64,000 nt of DNA from Hemibagrus wyckioides (Eukaryota; Chordata; Actinopteri; Siluriformes; Bagridae), in NCBI RefSeq assembly GCF_019097595.1, contig NC_080715.1:5394573-5458572 (forward strand). Reading direction: 5' to 3'. The translations under genes and the position numbers were made by a program. Positions 1-12,200 of the stretch are shown here, piece after piece (the stretch's first letter is position 1; every line of letters begins with the position of its first letter). Below the pieces are notes generated by a model that saw only the letters and a list, made by a program, of their open reading frames with translations, was not told the DNA's origin and did no database searches.

Positions 1-3000
1 GTACTGTAATGTAGTGTAGTGTAGTGTAGTGTAGTGTAGTGTAGTGTAATGTAGTGTAGTGTAGTGTAGTGTAGTGTAGTGTAATGTAGTGTAATGTAGT
101 GTAGTGTAGTGTAATGTAGTGTAGTGTAGTGTAATGTAGTGTAGTGTAGTGTAGTGTAGTGTAGTGTAATGTAGTGTAGTGTAGTGTAGTGTAGTGTAGT
201 GTAGTGTAATGTAGTGTAGTGTAGTGTAGTGTAGTGTAATGTAGTGTAGTGTAGTGTAATGTAGTGTAGTGTAGTGTAGTGTAGTGTAGTGTAATGTAGT
301 GTAGTGTAGTGTAATGTAGTGTAGTGTAATGTAGTGTAGTGTAGTGTAGTGTAGTGTAATGTAGTGTAGTGTAGTGTAGTGTAATGTAGTGTAGTGTAGT
401 GTAGTGTAATGTAGTGTAGTGTAGTGTAGTGTAATGTAGTGTAGTGTAGTGTAGTGTAATGTAGTGTAGTGTAGTGTAGTGTAGTGTAGTGTAGTGTAGT
501 GTAGTGTAATGTAGTGTAGTGTAGTGTAGTGTAGTGTAGTGTAATGCAGTGTAGTGTAGTGTAGTGTAGTGTAGTGTAGTGTAGTGTAGTGTAATGTAGT
601 GTAGTGTAGTGTAGTGTAGTGTAGTGTAGTGTAGTGTAGTGTAGTGTAGTGTAGTGTAGTGTAGTGTAGTGTAGTGTAGTGTAGTGTAGTGTAATGTAGT
701 GTAGTGTAGTGTAGTGTAGTGTAGTGTAGTGTAATGTAGTGTAGTGTAGTGTAGTGTAATGTAGTGTAGTGTAGTGTAGTGTAGTGTAGTGTAGTGTAGT
801 GTAGTGTAGTGTAATGTAGTGTAGTGTAGTGTAGTGTAATGTAGTGTAGTGTAGTGTAGTGTAGTGTAGTGTAGTGTAGTGTAGTGTAGTGTAGTGTAGT
901 GTAGTGTAGTGTAGTGTAATGTAGTGTAGTGTAGTGTAGTGTAGTGTAGTGTAGTGTAGTGTAATGTAGTGTAGTGTAGTGTAGTGTAGTGTAGTGTAAT
1001 GTAGTGTAGTGTAGTGTAGTGTAGTGTAGTGTAGTGTAGTGTAATGTAGTGTAGTGTAGTGTAGTGTAGTGTAGTGTAGTGTAATGTAATGTAGTGTAGT
1101 GTAGTGTAGTGTAGTGTAGTGTAATGTAGTGTAGTGTAGTGTAGTGTAGTGTAGTGTAGTGTAGTGTAGTGTAGTGTAGTGTAATGTAGTGTAGTGTAGT
1201 GTAATGTAGTGTAGTGTAGTGTAGTGTAGTGTAGTGTAGTGTAGTGTAGTGTAGTGTAATGTAGAATAGTGTAGTGTAGTGTAGTGTAGTGGAGAGTTGT
1301 GTAATGTAGTGTAGTGTAGTGTAGTGTAGTGTAGTGTAGTGTAGTGTAGTGTAGTGTAGTGTAGTGTAGTGTAATGTAGTGTAGTGTAGTGTAGTGTAGT
1401 GTAGTGTAGTGTAGTGTAATGTAGTGTAGTGTAGTGTAGTGTAGTGTAGTGTAGTGTAGTGTAGTGTAATGTAGTGTAGTGTAGTGTAGTGTAGTGTAGT
1501 GTAGTGTAGTGTAATGTAGTGTAGTGTAGTGTAGTGTAGTGTAATGTAGTGTAGTGTAGTGTAGTGTAATGTAGTGTAGTGTAGTGTAGTGTAGTGTAGT
1601 GTAGTGTAGTGTAGTGTAATGTAGTGTAGTGTAGTGTAGTGTAGTGTAGTGTAGTGTAGTGTAATGTAGTGTAGTGTAGTGTAGTGTAGTGTAGTGTAAT
1701 GTAGTGTAGTGTAGTGTAGTGTAATGTAGTGTAGTGTAGTGTAGTGTAGTGTAGTGTAGTGTAGTGTAATGTAGTGTAGTGTAGTGTAGTGTAGTGTAGT
1801 GTAGTGTAGTGTAGTGTAGTGTAGTGTAGTGTAGTGTAGTGTAGTGTAGTGTAGTGTAGTGTAGTGTAGTGTAGTGTAGTGTAATGTAGTGTAGTGTAGT
1901 GTAGTGTAGTGTAGTGTAGTGTAGTGTAATGTAGTGTAGTGTAGTGTAGTGTAGTGTAGTGTAATGTAGTGTAGTGTAGTGTAGTGTAGTGTAGTGTAGT
2001 GTAATGTAGTGTAATGTAGTGTAGTGTAGTGTAGTGTAGTGTAGTGTAATGTAGTGTAGTGTAGTGTAGTGTAGTGTAGTGTAGTGTAGTGTAATGTAGT
2101 GTAGTGTAGTGTAGTGTAGTGTAGTGTAGTGTAGTGTAGTGTACTATAGTGTAGTGTAGTGTAGTGTAGTGTAGTGTAGTGTAGTGTAGTGTAGTGTAGT
2201 GTAGTGTAGTGTAGTGTAATGTAGTGTAGTGTAGTGTAGTGTAGTGTAATGTAGTGTAGTGTAGTGTAATGTAGTGTAGTGTAGTGTAGTGTAGTGTAGT
2301 GTAGTGTAGTGTAATGTAGTGTAGTGTAGTGTAGTGTAGTGTAGTGTAGTGTAGTGTAATGTAGTGTAGTGTAGTGTAGTGTAGTGTAGTGTAGTGTAGT
2401 GTAGTGTAATGTAATGTAGTGTAGTGTAGTGTAGTGTAGTGTAGTGTAGTGTAGTGTAGTGTAATGTAGTGTAGTGTAGTGTAGTGTAATGTAGTGTAGT
2501 GTAGTGTAGTGTAGTGTAGTGTAGTGTAATGTAGTGTAGTGTAGTGTAGTGTAGTGTAGTGTAATGTAGTGTAGTGTAGTGTAGTGTAGTGTAGTGTAGT
2601 GTAATGTAGTGTAGTGTAGTGTAGTGTAGTGTAGTGTAGTGTAGTGTAGTGTAGTGTAGTGTAATGTAGTGTAGTGTAGTGTAGTGTAGTGTAGTGTAAT
2701 GTAGTGTAGTGTAGTGTAGTGTAATGTAGTGTAGTGTAGTGTAGTGTAGTGTAGTGTAGTGTAGTGTAGTGTAGTGTAGTGTAGTGTAGTGTAATGTAGT
2801 GTAGTGTAGTGTAGTGTAGTGTAGTGTAATGTAATGTAGTGTAGTGTAGTGTAGTGTAGTGTAGTGTAATGTAATGTAGTGTAATGTAGTGTAGTGTAGT
2901 GTAGTGTAATGTAGTGTAGTGTAGTGTAGTGTAGTGTAGTGTAGTGTAGTGTAATGTAGTGTAGTGTAGTGTAGTGTAATGTAGTGTAGTGTAGTGTAGT

Positions 3001-3477
3001 GTAGTGTAGTGTAGTGTAGTGTAATGTAGTGTAGTGTAGTGTAGTGTAGTGTAGTGTAATGTAGTGTAGTGTAGTGTAGTGTAGTGTAATGTAATGTAGT
3101 GTAATGTAGTGTAGTGTAGTGTAGTGTAATGTAGTGTAGTGTAGTGTAGTGTAGTGTAGTGTAGTGTAGTGTAGTGTAATGTAGTGTAGTGTAGTGTAGT
3201 GTAGTGTAGTGTAGTGTAGTGTAGTGTAGTGTAGTGTAGTGTAGTGTAGTGTAGTGTAGTGTAGTGTAGTGTAGTGTAGTGTAATGTAGTGTAGTGTAGT
3301 GTAGTGTAATGTAGTGTAGTGTAGTGTAGTGTAGTGTAGTGTAGTGTAGTGTAGTGTAGTGTAATGTAATGTAGTGTAGTGTAGTGTAGTGTAATGTAGT
3401 GTAGTGTAGTGTAGTGTAGTGTAGTGTAGTGTAGTGTAATGTAGTGTAGTGTAGTGTAGTGTAGTGTAGTGTAGTGT
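1..3477. repeat. Pentanucleotide satellite (GTAGT)n with GTAAT variants
   Basis: About 695 consecutive 5-bp units, mostly GTAGT with scattered GTAAT units. The array starts at the window edge, so its true length is unknown. The 5-bp register is never lost over the whole 3.47 kb, so every length change has been by whole units. Only a few units depart from the two main forms: near 546 (GCAGT), 1261-1270, 1291-1300 and 2141-2150. Stops occur in all plus-strand frames. The minus strand (ACTAC) is nearly stop-free but has no ATG and is not a gene. It ends abruptly in GTGTTTTATGAGG. Confidence 0.99.
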
Positions 3478-3550
3478 TTTATGAGGTGAGACAGAAACAC
3501 TGAGGTAGAGTGTTAGGACTAAATAAGATCAAAGATATAACATAACCATA
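3478..3550. other. Short unique spacer between two simple-repeat tracts
   Basis: About 70 bp of non-repetitive sequence separates the pentamer satellite from the CT-rich tract. No gene signal is visible. Confidence 0.8.
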
Positions 3551-3590
<40 letters not shown>

Positions 3591-4039
3591 ACCCTTTCCC
3601 TCCCTCCGTCCATCTCTCTCTCTCTCTCCTACCCCCTCCTCTCTCTCATTCTAACACCCCTACTCCCGTCTCTCTCTCTCTCTCACACACACCATCCTCT
3701 TTCACCCCCTCTTCTCACCCCCCCTCTCCTACCCACTCCTCTCTCTCATTCTAATACCCCCCACCCCCTTCTTTCTCTCTCTCTCCCTCCTCTCTACCAC
3801 CCTTTCACTCTCACCCCCCTTTTCCTCACTTCATTCTCTATCTGTCTCTTCTACTCCTCTCTCTCTCTCGCTCTCTCTCATTCTAACACCTCAACTTCCG
3901 TCTCTCTCTCTTTCTTTCTCTCTCTCTCTATCTCTCTCTCACCCCCTTCTCTCACCCCCCCTCTCTCTCTCTGCTACCCCCTCCTCACTCTTATTCTAAC
4001 ACCCCCACACCCCATCTCTCTCTTTCTCTCCCCCATCTC

Positions 4040-4073
<34 letters not shown>

Positions 4074-4195
4074 CCTTTCTCTTTCTCTCCCCCATCTCTC
4101 TCTCTATCCCACCCCCTCTCTCTCTTCTATCTCTCTTTCTATTTCTTCTGTCTTTCTCTCTATAACTCTCACCCTCATTTCTCTCTCCACCCCCC

Positions 4196-4242
<47 letters not shown>
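3551..4242. repeat. CT-rich polypyrimidine tract, 690 bp
   Basis: Nearly pure pyrimidine on the plus strand: long (CT)n runs, with two long pure runs at 3555-3585 and about 4200-4240, separated by degenerate TCTCCC and CCACCCCC stretches. On the minus strand it gives an Arg/Glu-rich open frame (3991-4320), which is a repeat artefact. Long polypurine/polypyrimidine tracts can form triplex DNA, but nothing here shows a function. Confidence 0.97.
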
Positions 4243-4246
<4 letters not shown>

Positions 4247-5150
4247 CTGTGCGGGTTGCAGTCTGTCAGCGCCGTGGCTCTTAATTTGGGACACGTGCAG
4301 TGAAACAAACCAAAACTCATTATTATTTAATGACAGTGAATCCGATGCTGATTGTGAAGCTGCAGGGAGAACCAGTGAGAATAAGGATTTATTTATCGCT
4401 GGCTTTGAGTTGATGTCAGTAACTCACTGATGTTGTCTATTCAGGGCAAAGGTGGGAAAATATAAAATTACCACAAGAACAACAACAACAATAACAACAA
4501 CAAAATATATTGTTATGTACTGGCCTCTATGTTAGAAAGTTAAAAAATATAATATTTACATTTATTATAAATTATATATAAGTCAGATAATGTATATTGT
4601 TTCTAATATATTTAAATAAATATATTAATACATTTATAATGCATTTTGAATAAATTTAGAAGTGCTAATATGCAGCTCATTTCCAGGTGTTAGGACTCGT
4701 TCCTGCAGCTGTCTATTCGGAGCATGGTCAGTTTAACACCTCATGGTGCTGAGGGTTTGTATTAGTATCATAGCTTAAACAAGAACGGTTGCAGTCAATA
4801 CTTCATGATGAGATGCATTACTTGGCACTTTTTCTCCACATTTCCCACAGGAGGTACCATCTCCTGCTCTGATTTAAATTCAACACTCAGTGGAATATGT
4901 ATTAGTTTGTGACATTGGCAAACATCCATGTTGTAAATTGCTTTGAGGACAGAGACCGCTTTCTGTTTCGTTCTCAGATCACATCAGTTCACGTGGAAGA
5001 CTGCAATAAAGGATAATGGGATGAGAACAAGAACAGGAACATGCCATTTAAATTGGATCACAGGGCTTTGGTGTCCTCGAATCTGATTGGTCTGAAGGTT
5101 TGATTCATTTTTCCTGAACCCTGTGGGTGGAACAGTCAGAAATGTTTAAA
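4243..5150. other. AT-rich intergenic sequence
   Basis: No convincing gene. It contains a short (AAC)n run at 4477-4504 and a strongly AT-rich block at about 4500-4670. The remainder looks unique. Confidence 0.7.
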
Positions 5151-5162
5151 TTATTATTATTA

Positions 5163-5212
<50 letters not shown>

Positions 5213-5229
5213 AATAATAATAATAATAA
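5151..5229. repeat. (ATT)n switching to (AAT)n, inverted microsatellite
   Basis: About 58 bp of TTA/ATT repeats run directly into about 20 bp of AAT repeats with the switch near 5210. The second part is the reverse complement of the end of the first, so the strand can fold into a hairpin without a loop spacer. Confidence 0.95.
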
Positions 5230-5600
5230 AGCATCTTTTAACAAAAAATCATTTTGAACCTGTAATGTAAACAAAAATTAACATTTACAGAAGGAGTCTC
5301 CAGTGTCAGTCTTTTGTTATCTTCAGATGTCCTTTTTACAGATTGTCTGTTGAAACCTGCAGTAACATAAGTGATAATACGAGATAAATGATTTCACGAA
5401 TGCTCTGTAACATTAACCATAACTCATAGGCGCTGTTTTGTTTTGTTTGTTTTTTTTTGAACTAGTTTAACTATTTCTAAACATTTAACTAGTGTTGGGC
5501 GATACTCTCAGTAGTCACCCTATTCGGCCTGTCGTCAGCCTGTGAGATCGCCGATACACGATATTACTGTGCCAATTTATTTAATTATTTATTTCATTTA
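5230..5600. other. Probable old dispersed repeat plus unique sequence
   Basis: A 19-bp word at 5291-5309 (AAGGAGTCTCCAGTGTCAG) recurs exactly at 40393-40411, so part of this stretch is probably an old interspersed element. No coding signal is seen. Confidence 0.45.
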
Positions 5601-5603
5601 TTT

Positions 5604-5842
5604 GGCCTCCTGGTGGACCAGTGGAAGGAACCCATGATCTCGATTCCCAGACAGGGTGCCACCCCAGCCACTGAAGAGTTAACTCTCAGTGCTGGTCCCA
5701 AGCCCGGATAAAAATGGGAGGTTTGAGACAGGAAGGGTATCTGGCGTAAAAACTGTGCCAAATCATATGCATTGAATGATGTGCTACAAACAGCGGACCC
5801 TGCCGTTGCACGGGACAAAGGCTAGGATTAAAAAAAATAAAT
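5604..5842 (+). mobile_element. Retroposon 3' tail (fish SINE/non-LTR type)
   Basis: The block GGTCCCAAGCCCGGATAAA, then GGCGTAAAAACTGTGCCAAAT, matches a tail common to many fish non-LTR or SINE retroposons (recalled, not searched). It ends in an A-rich stretch at 5830-5842, which sets the plus orientation. The last 60 bp are diverged from the form I remember. It is 5'-truncated. The 74-codon minus-strand frame inside it is a shadow. Confidence 0.6.
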
Positions 5843-6876
5843 TATTTCATTCATTTAAATATTTAATTACTCAGTTTCATTGCCGGAAAGTGAACCACCT
5901 CTAGCATAAGGTTACAAGCAGCCTAATGTTTTTAATATGCATTTAACATGATAACAATTTAATAGAAACAATGTAAGTTATAATGCTATAATGTAACGCT
6001 ATAATGTAAATACTTATAATGCTTACAATTCCTCAGCTGATCGAAAAGCAGTTACATAAAGTGAGAAAAGAACATTTACATTATCCAACAACAACAACAA
6101 TGACTTTAGTCTAGCGTGAGTATATACACTTTAAAAAACACTTCCATTATAATCAATGATGCTGTCTAATAAATCTCTTTTATTTACATCGTCTGTACAT
6201 GCAACTAATTGAAGAGAGGCTTGCATCAACTGAAGTTTCCCTTTTAATTATGAACCTGTCCATTTAAGCGAAAGGCAAAGACTAATTGACATTATAACAA
6301 TGATTTCATAACCGCTATAACTAATCACTAATCACTACCGTTTTGAAAGAGCGGACACTCTATCTAGATATTACAACCCACAAGATCCACCAATCAGAGA
6401 GGCTCCTGAATTTCAAAAGTGGTTTTGATTGGTTTAAATAAATGCCGCATATCTGGCATTTTACACGGGATCTGCGCCTATACTATAACTGTAAATGCAT
6501 TGAAAGTACAAATTGTCAGGTAGCCGAGACGACTGCAGGTGCAGGTTGAAATGTTTGACTTTAGAACTGGTGGACAAATCTGAAACGCAAGCCAAGGTCA
6601 TCACAGACCTGATAACAGACAAGGGTCTAAGCGAAAAACAAAAACTCCAGGAAAAAGATTGAAAGGAGAAAAGCAATAACAGTCAAATGTCAGGAGAATA
6701 AGTTACTGTATGTCGAGCGATGCTTCACGTCAAATCAACATATTTCATATATTTAATCTACTATAAATCTGTAGGACTCAAGTCCAGCCCCCAGATCTTC
6801 TCTATATTGAGTTGTTTTGGTATTTGTGCTTGGGTTTATCTCAGTTTTGGGGTAAATATTGATAAAGAGAAAAAAA
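5843..6876. other. Intergenic sequence, nothing recognised
   Basis: AT-rich, mostly unique-looking DNA. The 71-codon minus-strand frame at 6461-6676 has no recognisable domain and I do not call it. Confidence 0.6.
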
Positions 6877-6928
6877 ATGAATAAATAAATAAACAAACAA
6901 ATAAATGAATGAATAAATAAATAAATAA
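6877..6928. repeat. AAAT/AAAC/AATG microsatellite
   Basis: Tetranucleotide repeats (ATAA, ACAA, ATGA units) run for about 50 bp. Confidence 0.9.
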
Positions 6929-8021
6929 TTTATTTTAAAATTAAAATGTAAAATTAAAATAATTGTTCTTTTACTCTCCCAGATTTAGTATTGATTTGGC
7001 ATCTTAAGACTCGATTTTAGCTGGTCTTGATCATGGACTTGCTTTGGTGGTCTTGGCAACAGCTCAGTCACTTCCATTCACTGAAAGTGATTAGCTAAAC
7101 ATTTTCAATAGTGGACGTTGTCTCAAAGCTCATTTCACTTCGTTAATGTTGAATATAAAGAGCAAACAGGAAACATGAGCACTAGAAGACCAGAGCGATG
7201 ACTCAGGGGTTTCACTTCATGCTGCACTTCCACATGGATTACAGTCGGTGTCTTAACTGCAGCGACACTCTAATTAAAGCCGAGAGTCGAGGGATTCGCT
7301 GCTCAGTTCTGGCTGAAAGAATGACAGAGTGATTTATGAGTTTTTTCACTCAGCATCGGGATAGCGCCGTGACGAATTCTAACAGCTAGCTTCTTTCTTT
7401 TTTCTTTAAAAAATCTAGACATAGTTCTGTCTCTTCTGTCAAGATCAAGATCAAGATCAGGTCAGTATTGAGGCTGAAACTGGGTCGTCTTTTTACAATT
7501 TTTGCTAAAAGGTTTGATATAATGACCAGCAGGTGGCGTCACTTCGATGTAGAATTAACAGATTGACACCGAAATCATGTCACATGAGCCGTTCTCAGCT
7601 CCAGCTCTAATACTGACTTTTTACAAGTTTACTTTTCTTTCAGTATTTCAAGATTACTTCATTCAAATCCTGAACAGTTTTAATCATTTAATTTGCAGAA
7701 GTGAAATGTGGGGAAGTGACTGCATCTTGTAAGTGTACTTACGTAATCCACACTTTATGTTTGTTTTAGGTTTCCACAATTTCTACAAATTTTTAAATAA
7801 TTTAAGTCAATCAGTTAATACATTCATTAACATGAATATAATTTATATTATAATTTATATTAATTAATTTTATATTAATATAAAAGAAATATTACATAGT
7901 TGAACAAATTATCTAACTCAGACAATTCAATTGCTTGCATTGAATTAAAATTTTTTTTAAAAGAAATTATATTATTGTATATTTTTATACAAATATATTG
8001 TATTTTGTATTGTTATTATAT
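6929..8021. other. Intergenic, AT-rich toward the right
   Basis: No gene recognised. It includes a triple AAGATC run at 7440-7460 and an AT-rich block at 7790-8020. Confidence 0.6.
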
Positions 8022-8093
8022 CTATTGTTTGTTTGTTTGTTAATTAGTTAGTTAATAACAGTAATGTCTCATGCAGAGCAAACTTCTCATTGT

Positions 8094-8124
<31 letters not shown>

Positions 8125-8400
8125 GGCAGTTAGTTAACGTTAGTAACTTTGCATGCAAAGCAAACTTCTATATTATTATTATTATTTGTTTGTTTGTTTG
8201 TCAGTAACTTCTAATTTCCAAGTTTTAGGACTCATTTTATTTGTTTGTTTGTGTTTAGTTAGTTAGTTAGTTAACATCAGTAACTTCTCATGCAAAGCAA
8301 ACTTCTTATTATATTATTACAATGTTTGTTTGTTTGTTTGTTTAGTTAGTTAGTTAACATCAGTAACTTCTCGTGTAAAGTATTATGCAAACATTTATTA
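8022..8400 (+). repeat. Degenerate TTTG/TTAG minisatellite, about 4 units
   Basis: Four imperfect copies of one composite unit: a (GTTT)n run, then (AGTT)n, then AACATCAGTAACTTCTCATG and CAAAGCAAACTTCT. Copies lie at about 8027-8088, 8092-8170, 8240-8308 and 8322-8385, with a partial copy near 8186-8215. Unit length varies (about 60-100 bp) because the internal tetranucleotide runs expand independently. Confidence 0.85.
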
Positions 8401-8674
8401 AAGATGTAGTTGAAAAGGTTAGGGGGGAAAAACTAGTTAAAGTAGTTTTCCCCTTTGAATACACATTTCACTTTCATGATCATGTAACCTGTGTGAAAGT
8501 GACAATTAAATTTCCACACAGTGAAATGTAGAACTACTAAAATAACAAAATTACCAATCAAATGAATGAATTTCAATATAAATATTACATAGATTCACAA
8601 ATTAAGTTACTCAGTCTATTTATCAGTTAATTAATTGTTCATATTTTTAATTTTTTTTTCAAAATGACTTACAA

Positions 8675-8990
8675 ATTGACTGCAAAAAGTTTGGACATCT
8701 ACTCCCATCAGGGTTTTCTTCTTTTTTGAATTTTTCACTTTAAATATTTTTGACTATTTTAGAATAATTACATAGAAAACAACATTCAATAACACGTACA
8801 AAATTCTACAACAAGCAACAACAGCGTTAAGGAAATCCAACTGATTTTAGAACAGAAATGTTTACCAGTGTCCCTGATGAAGCTTCTCACACACTCTGTA
8901 TTTTCTCTCCCAGCTTCACCAGGAGTTTCACCCAGCAGGCGTTTCTTACATTTCACAAATGAACTTTAAATGAAATGAACGCTACGTGCT
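8675..8990 (-). mobile_element. Decayed Tc1-like DNA transposon fragment
   Basis: AAAAGTTTGGACATCTACTC at the left matches the terminal sequence of a widespread fish Tc1-type element. CCAGCTTCACCAGGAGTTTC at 8911-8930 matches its internal region next to the transposase gene, read antisense. The sequence between is badly diverged and the transposase is not open. Identification is from memory of the family. Boundaries are approximate. Confidence 0.55.
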
Positions 8991-9104
8991 TGGGGAAACA
9001 ACTGAATTTCAACAGCTAGTTTGAGAAAATCTGGAATAAATTTCTCCTGCTGAGAGTTCCTCTCTCTGCTCTCTTTGATGTCTGCTGCTTCTGATCTGAT
9101 TGTA

Positions 9105-9251
9105 GGTGAGGATGCTGACTTTGAGATGGTGAATTGTGGGAACTGACATGTAGATACTGCATTACTGACCTGAGGATACTAACTGTACGTATCTGCAGAT
9201 TCTAAATTGTGCATACTGAATTGTTGATCATGTTTGTTGACAATGACATTG
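9105..9251 (+). repeat. Left decayed edge of the 28-bp minisatellite
   Basis: Degenerate 13-15 bp monomers of the form GATRCTGA(A/C)TTGTR are recognisable but irregular: GATGGTGAATTGTGG, GAACTGACATGTA, GATACTGCATTACT. This looks like the old boundary of the array, outside the homogenised core. Confidence 0.8.
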
Positions 9252-12200
9252 AGATACTGATTGTGGATGTTGACTTGTAGATACCGAATTGTGGACACTT
9301 TCTTATAGATACTGAATTGTGGACACTGACTTGTAGATTCCGAATTGTAGACTCTTACTTATAGGTACCGAATTGTGGACACTGACTTGTAGATACTGAA
9401 TTGTGGACACTGACTTGTAGATTCCGAATTGTGGACACTGACTTGTAGATACCAAATTGTGGACACTGACTTGTAGATACCAAATTGTGGATACCGAATT
9501 GTGGACACTGACTTGTAGATACTGAATTGTGGACACTGACTTGTAGATACCAAATTGTGGACACTGACTTGTAGATACCGAATTGTGGACACTGACTTGT
9601 AGATACCAAATTGTGGATACCGAATTGTGGACACTGACTTGTAGATACTGAATTGTGAACACTGACTTGTAGATACCGAATTGTGGACTCTTACTTATAG
9701 ATACTGAATTGTGGACACTGACTTGTAGATTCCGAATTGTGGACTCTTACTTATAGATACTGAATTGTGGACACTGACTTGTAGATACTGAATTGTGGAC
9801 ACTGACTTGTAGATACTGAATTGTGGACACTGACTTGTAGATTCCGAATTGTGGACTCTTACTTATAGATACTGAATTGTGGACACTGACTTGTAGATAC
9901 TGAATTGTGGACACTGACTTGTAGATTCCGAATTGTGGACACTGACTTGTAGATTCCGAATTGTGGACTCTTACTTGTAGATACCGAATTGTAGACTCTT
10001 ACTTGTAGATACCGAATTGTGGACTCTTTCTTATAGATACTGAATTGTGGACACTGACTTGTAGATTCCGAATTGTGGACACTGACTTTTAGATACCGAA
10101 TTGTGGACACTGACTTGTAGATACTGAATTGTGGACACTGACTTGTAGATACTGAATTGTGGACACTGACTTGTAGATACTCAATTGTGGACACTGACTT
10201 GTAGATTCCGAATTGTGAACACTGACTTGTAGATACTGAATTGTGGACACTGACTTGTAGATACTGAATTGTGAACACTGACTTGTAGATTCCGAATTGT
10301 GGACTCTTACTTATAGATACCGAATTGTGGACACTGACTTGTAGATACTGAATTGTGGACACTGACTTGTAGATTCCGAATTGTGGACACTGACTTGTAG
10401 ATTCCGAATTGTGGACTCTTACTTGTAGATACCGAATTGTGGACTCTTACTTGTAGATACCGAATTGTGGACACTGACTTGTAGATTCCGAATTGTGGAC
10501 TCTTACTTATAGATACCGAATTGTGGACACTGACTTGTAGATTCCAAATTGTGGACTCTTACTTATAGATACCGAATTGTGGACACTGATTTGTAGATAC
10601 CGAATTGTGAACACTGACTTGTAGATACCGAATTGTGGACACTGACTTGTAGATACCGAATTGTGGACACTGACTTGTAGATACCGAATTGTGAACACTG
10701 ACTTGTAGATACTGAATTGTGGACACTGACTTGTAGATTCCGAATTGTGAACACTGACTTGTAGATACTGAATTGTGGACACTGACTTGTAGATTCCGAA
10801 TTGTGGACTCTTACTTATAGATACTGAATTGTGGACACTGATTTGTAGATACTGAATTGTGAACACTGACTTGTAGATTCCGAATTGTGGACTCTTACTT
10901 ATAGATACCGAATTGTGGACACTGACTTGTAGATACTGAATTGTGGACTCTTACTTATAGATACTGAATTGTGGACACTGACTTGTAGATACTGAATTGT
11001 GGACACTGACTTGTAGATTCCGAATTGTGGACACTGACTTGTAGATTCCGAATTGTGGACTCTTACTTGTAGATACCGAATTGTGGACTCTTACTTGTAG
11101 ATACCGAATTGTGGACACTGACTTGTAGATACTGAATTGTGGACACTGACTTGTAGATTCCGAATTGTGGACACTGACTTGTAGATTCCAAATTGTGGAC
11201 TCTTACTTATAGATACCGAATTGTGGACACTGACTTGTAGATACTGAATTGTGGACTCTTACTTATAGATACTGAATTGTGGACACTGACTTGTAGATAC
11301 TGAATTGTGGACACTGACTTGTAGATTCCGAATTGTGGACACTGACTTGTAGATTCCGAATTGTGGACTCTTACTTGTAGATACCGAATTGTGGACTCTT
11401 ACTTGTAGATACCGAATTGTGGACACTGACTTGTAGATACTGAATTGTGGACACTGACTTGTAGATTCCGAATTGTGGACACTGACTTGTAGATTCCAAA
11501 TTGTGGACTCTTACTTGTAGATACCGAATTGTGAACTCTTATTTATAGATACCGAATTGTGGACACTGACTTGTAGATACTGAATTGTGAACACTGACTT
11601 GTAGATACCGAATTGTGGACACTGACTTTTAGATACCGAATTGTGAACACTGACTTGTAGATACTGAATTGTGGACACTGACTTGTAGATTCCGAATTGT
11701 GAACACTGACTTGTAGATACTGAATTGTGGACACTTACTTGTAGATACTGAATTGTGGACACTGACTTGTAGATTCCGAATTGTGGACTCTTACTTATAG
11801 ATACCGAATTGTGGACACTGACTTGTAGATACTGAATTGTGGACACTGACTTGTAGATTCCGAATTGTGGACTCTTACTTATAGATACTGAATTGTGGAC
11901 ACTGACTTGTAGATACTGAATTGTGGACACTGACTTGTAGATTCCGAATTGTGGACACTGACTTGTAGATACTGAATTGTGGACACTGACTTGTAGATTC
12001 CGAATTGTGAACACTGACTTGTAGATACTGAATTGTGGACACTGACTTGTAGATTCCGAATTGTGGACTCTTACTTATAGATACCGAATTGTGGACACTG
12101 ATTTGTAGATACTGAATTGTGAACACTGACATGTAGATTCCGAATTGTGGACTCTTACTTATAGATACTGAATTGTGGACACTGACTTGTAGATTCCGAA

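Noticed and set aside
1..3477. More than 1,000 stop-free codons on the minus strand of the pentamer satellite
   Set aside because: ACTAC repeats simply contain no stop triplets. There is no ATG and no coding context.
3991..4320. Arg/Glu-rich 109-codon minus-strand frame
   Set aside because: Translation of a CT-rich microsatellite.
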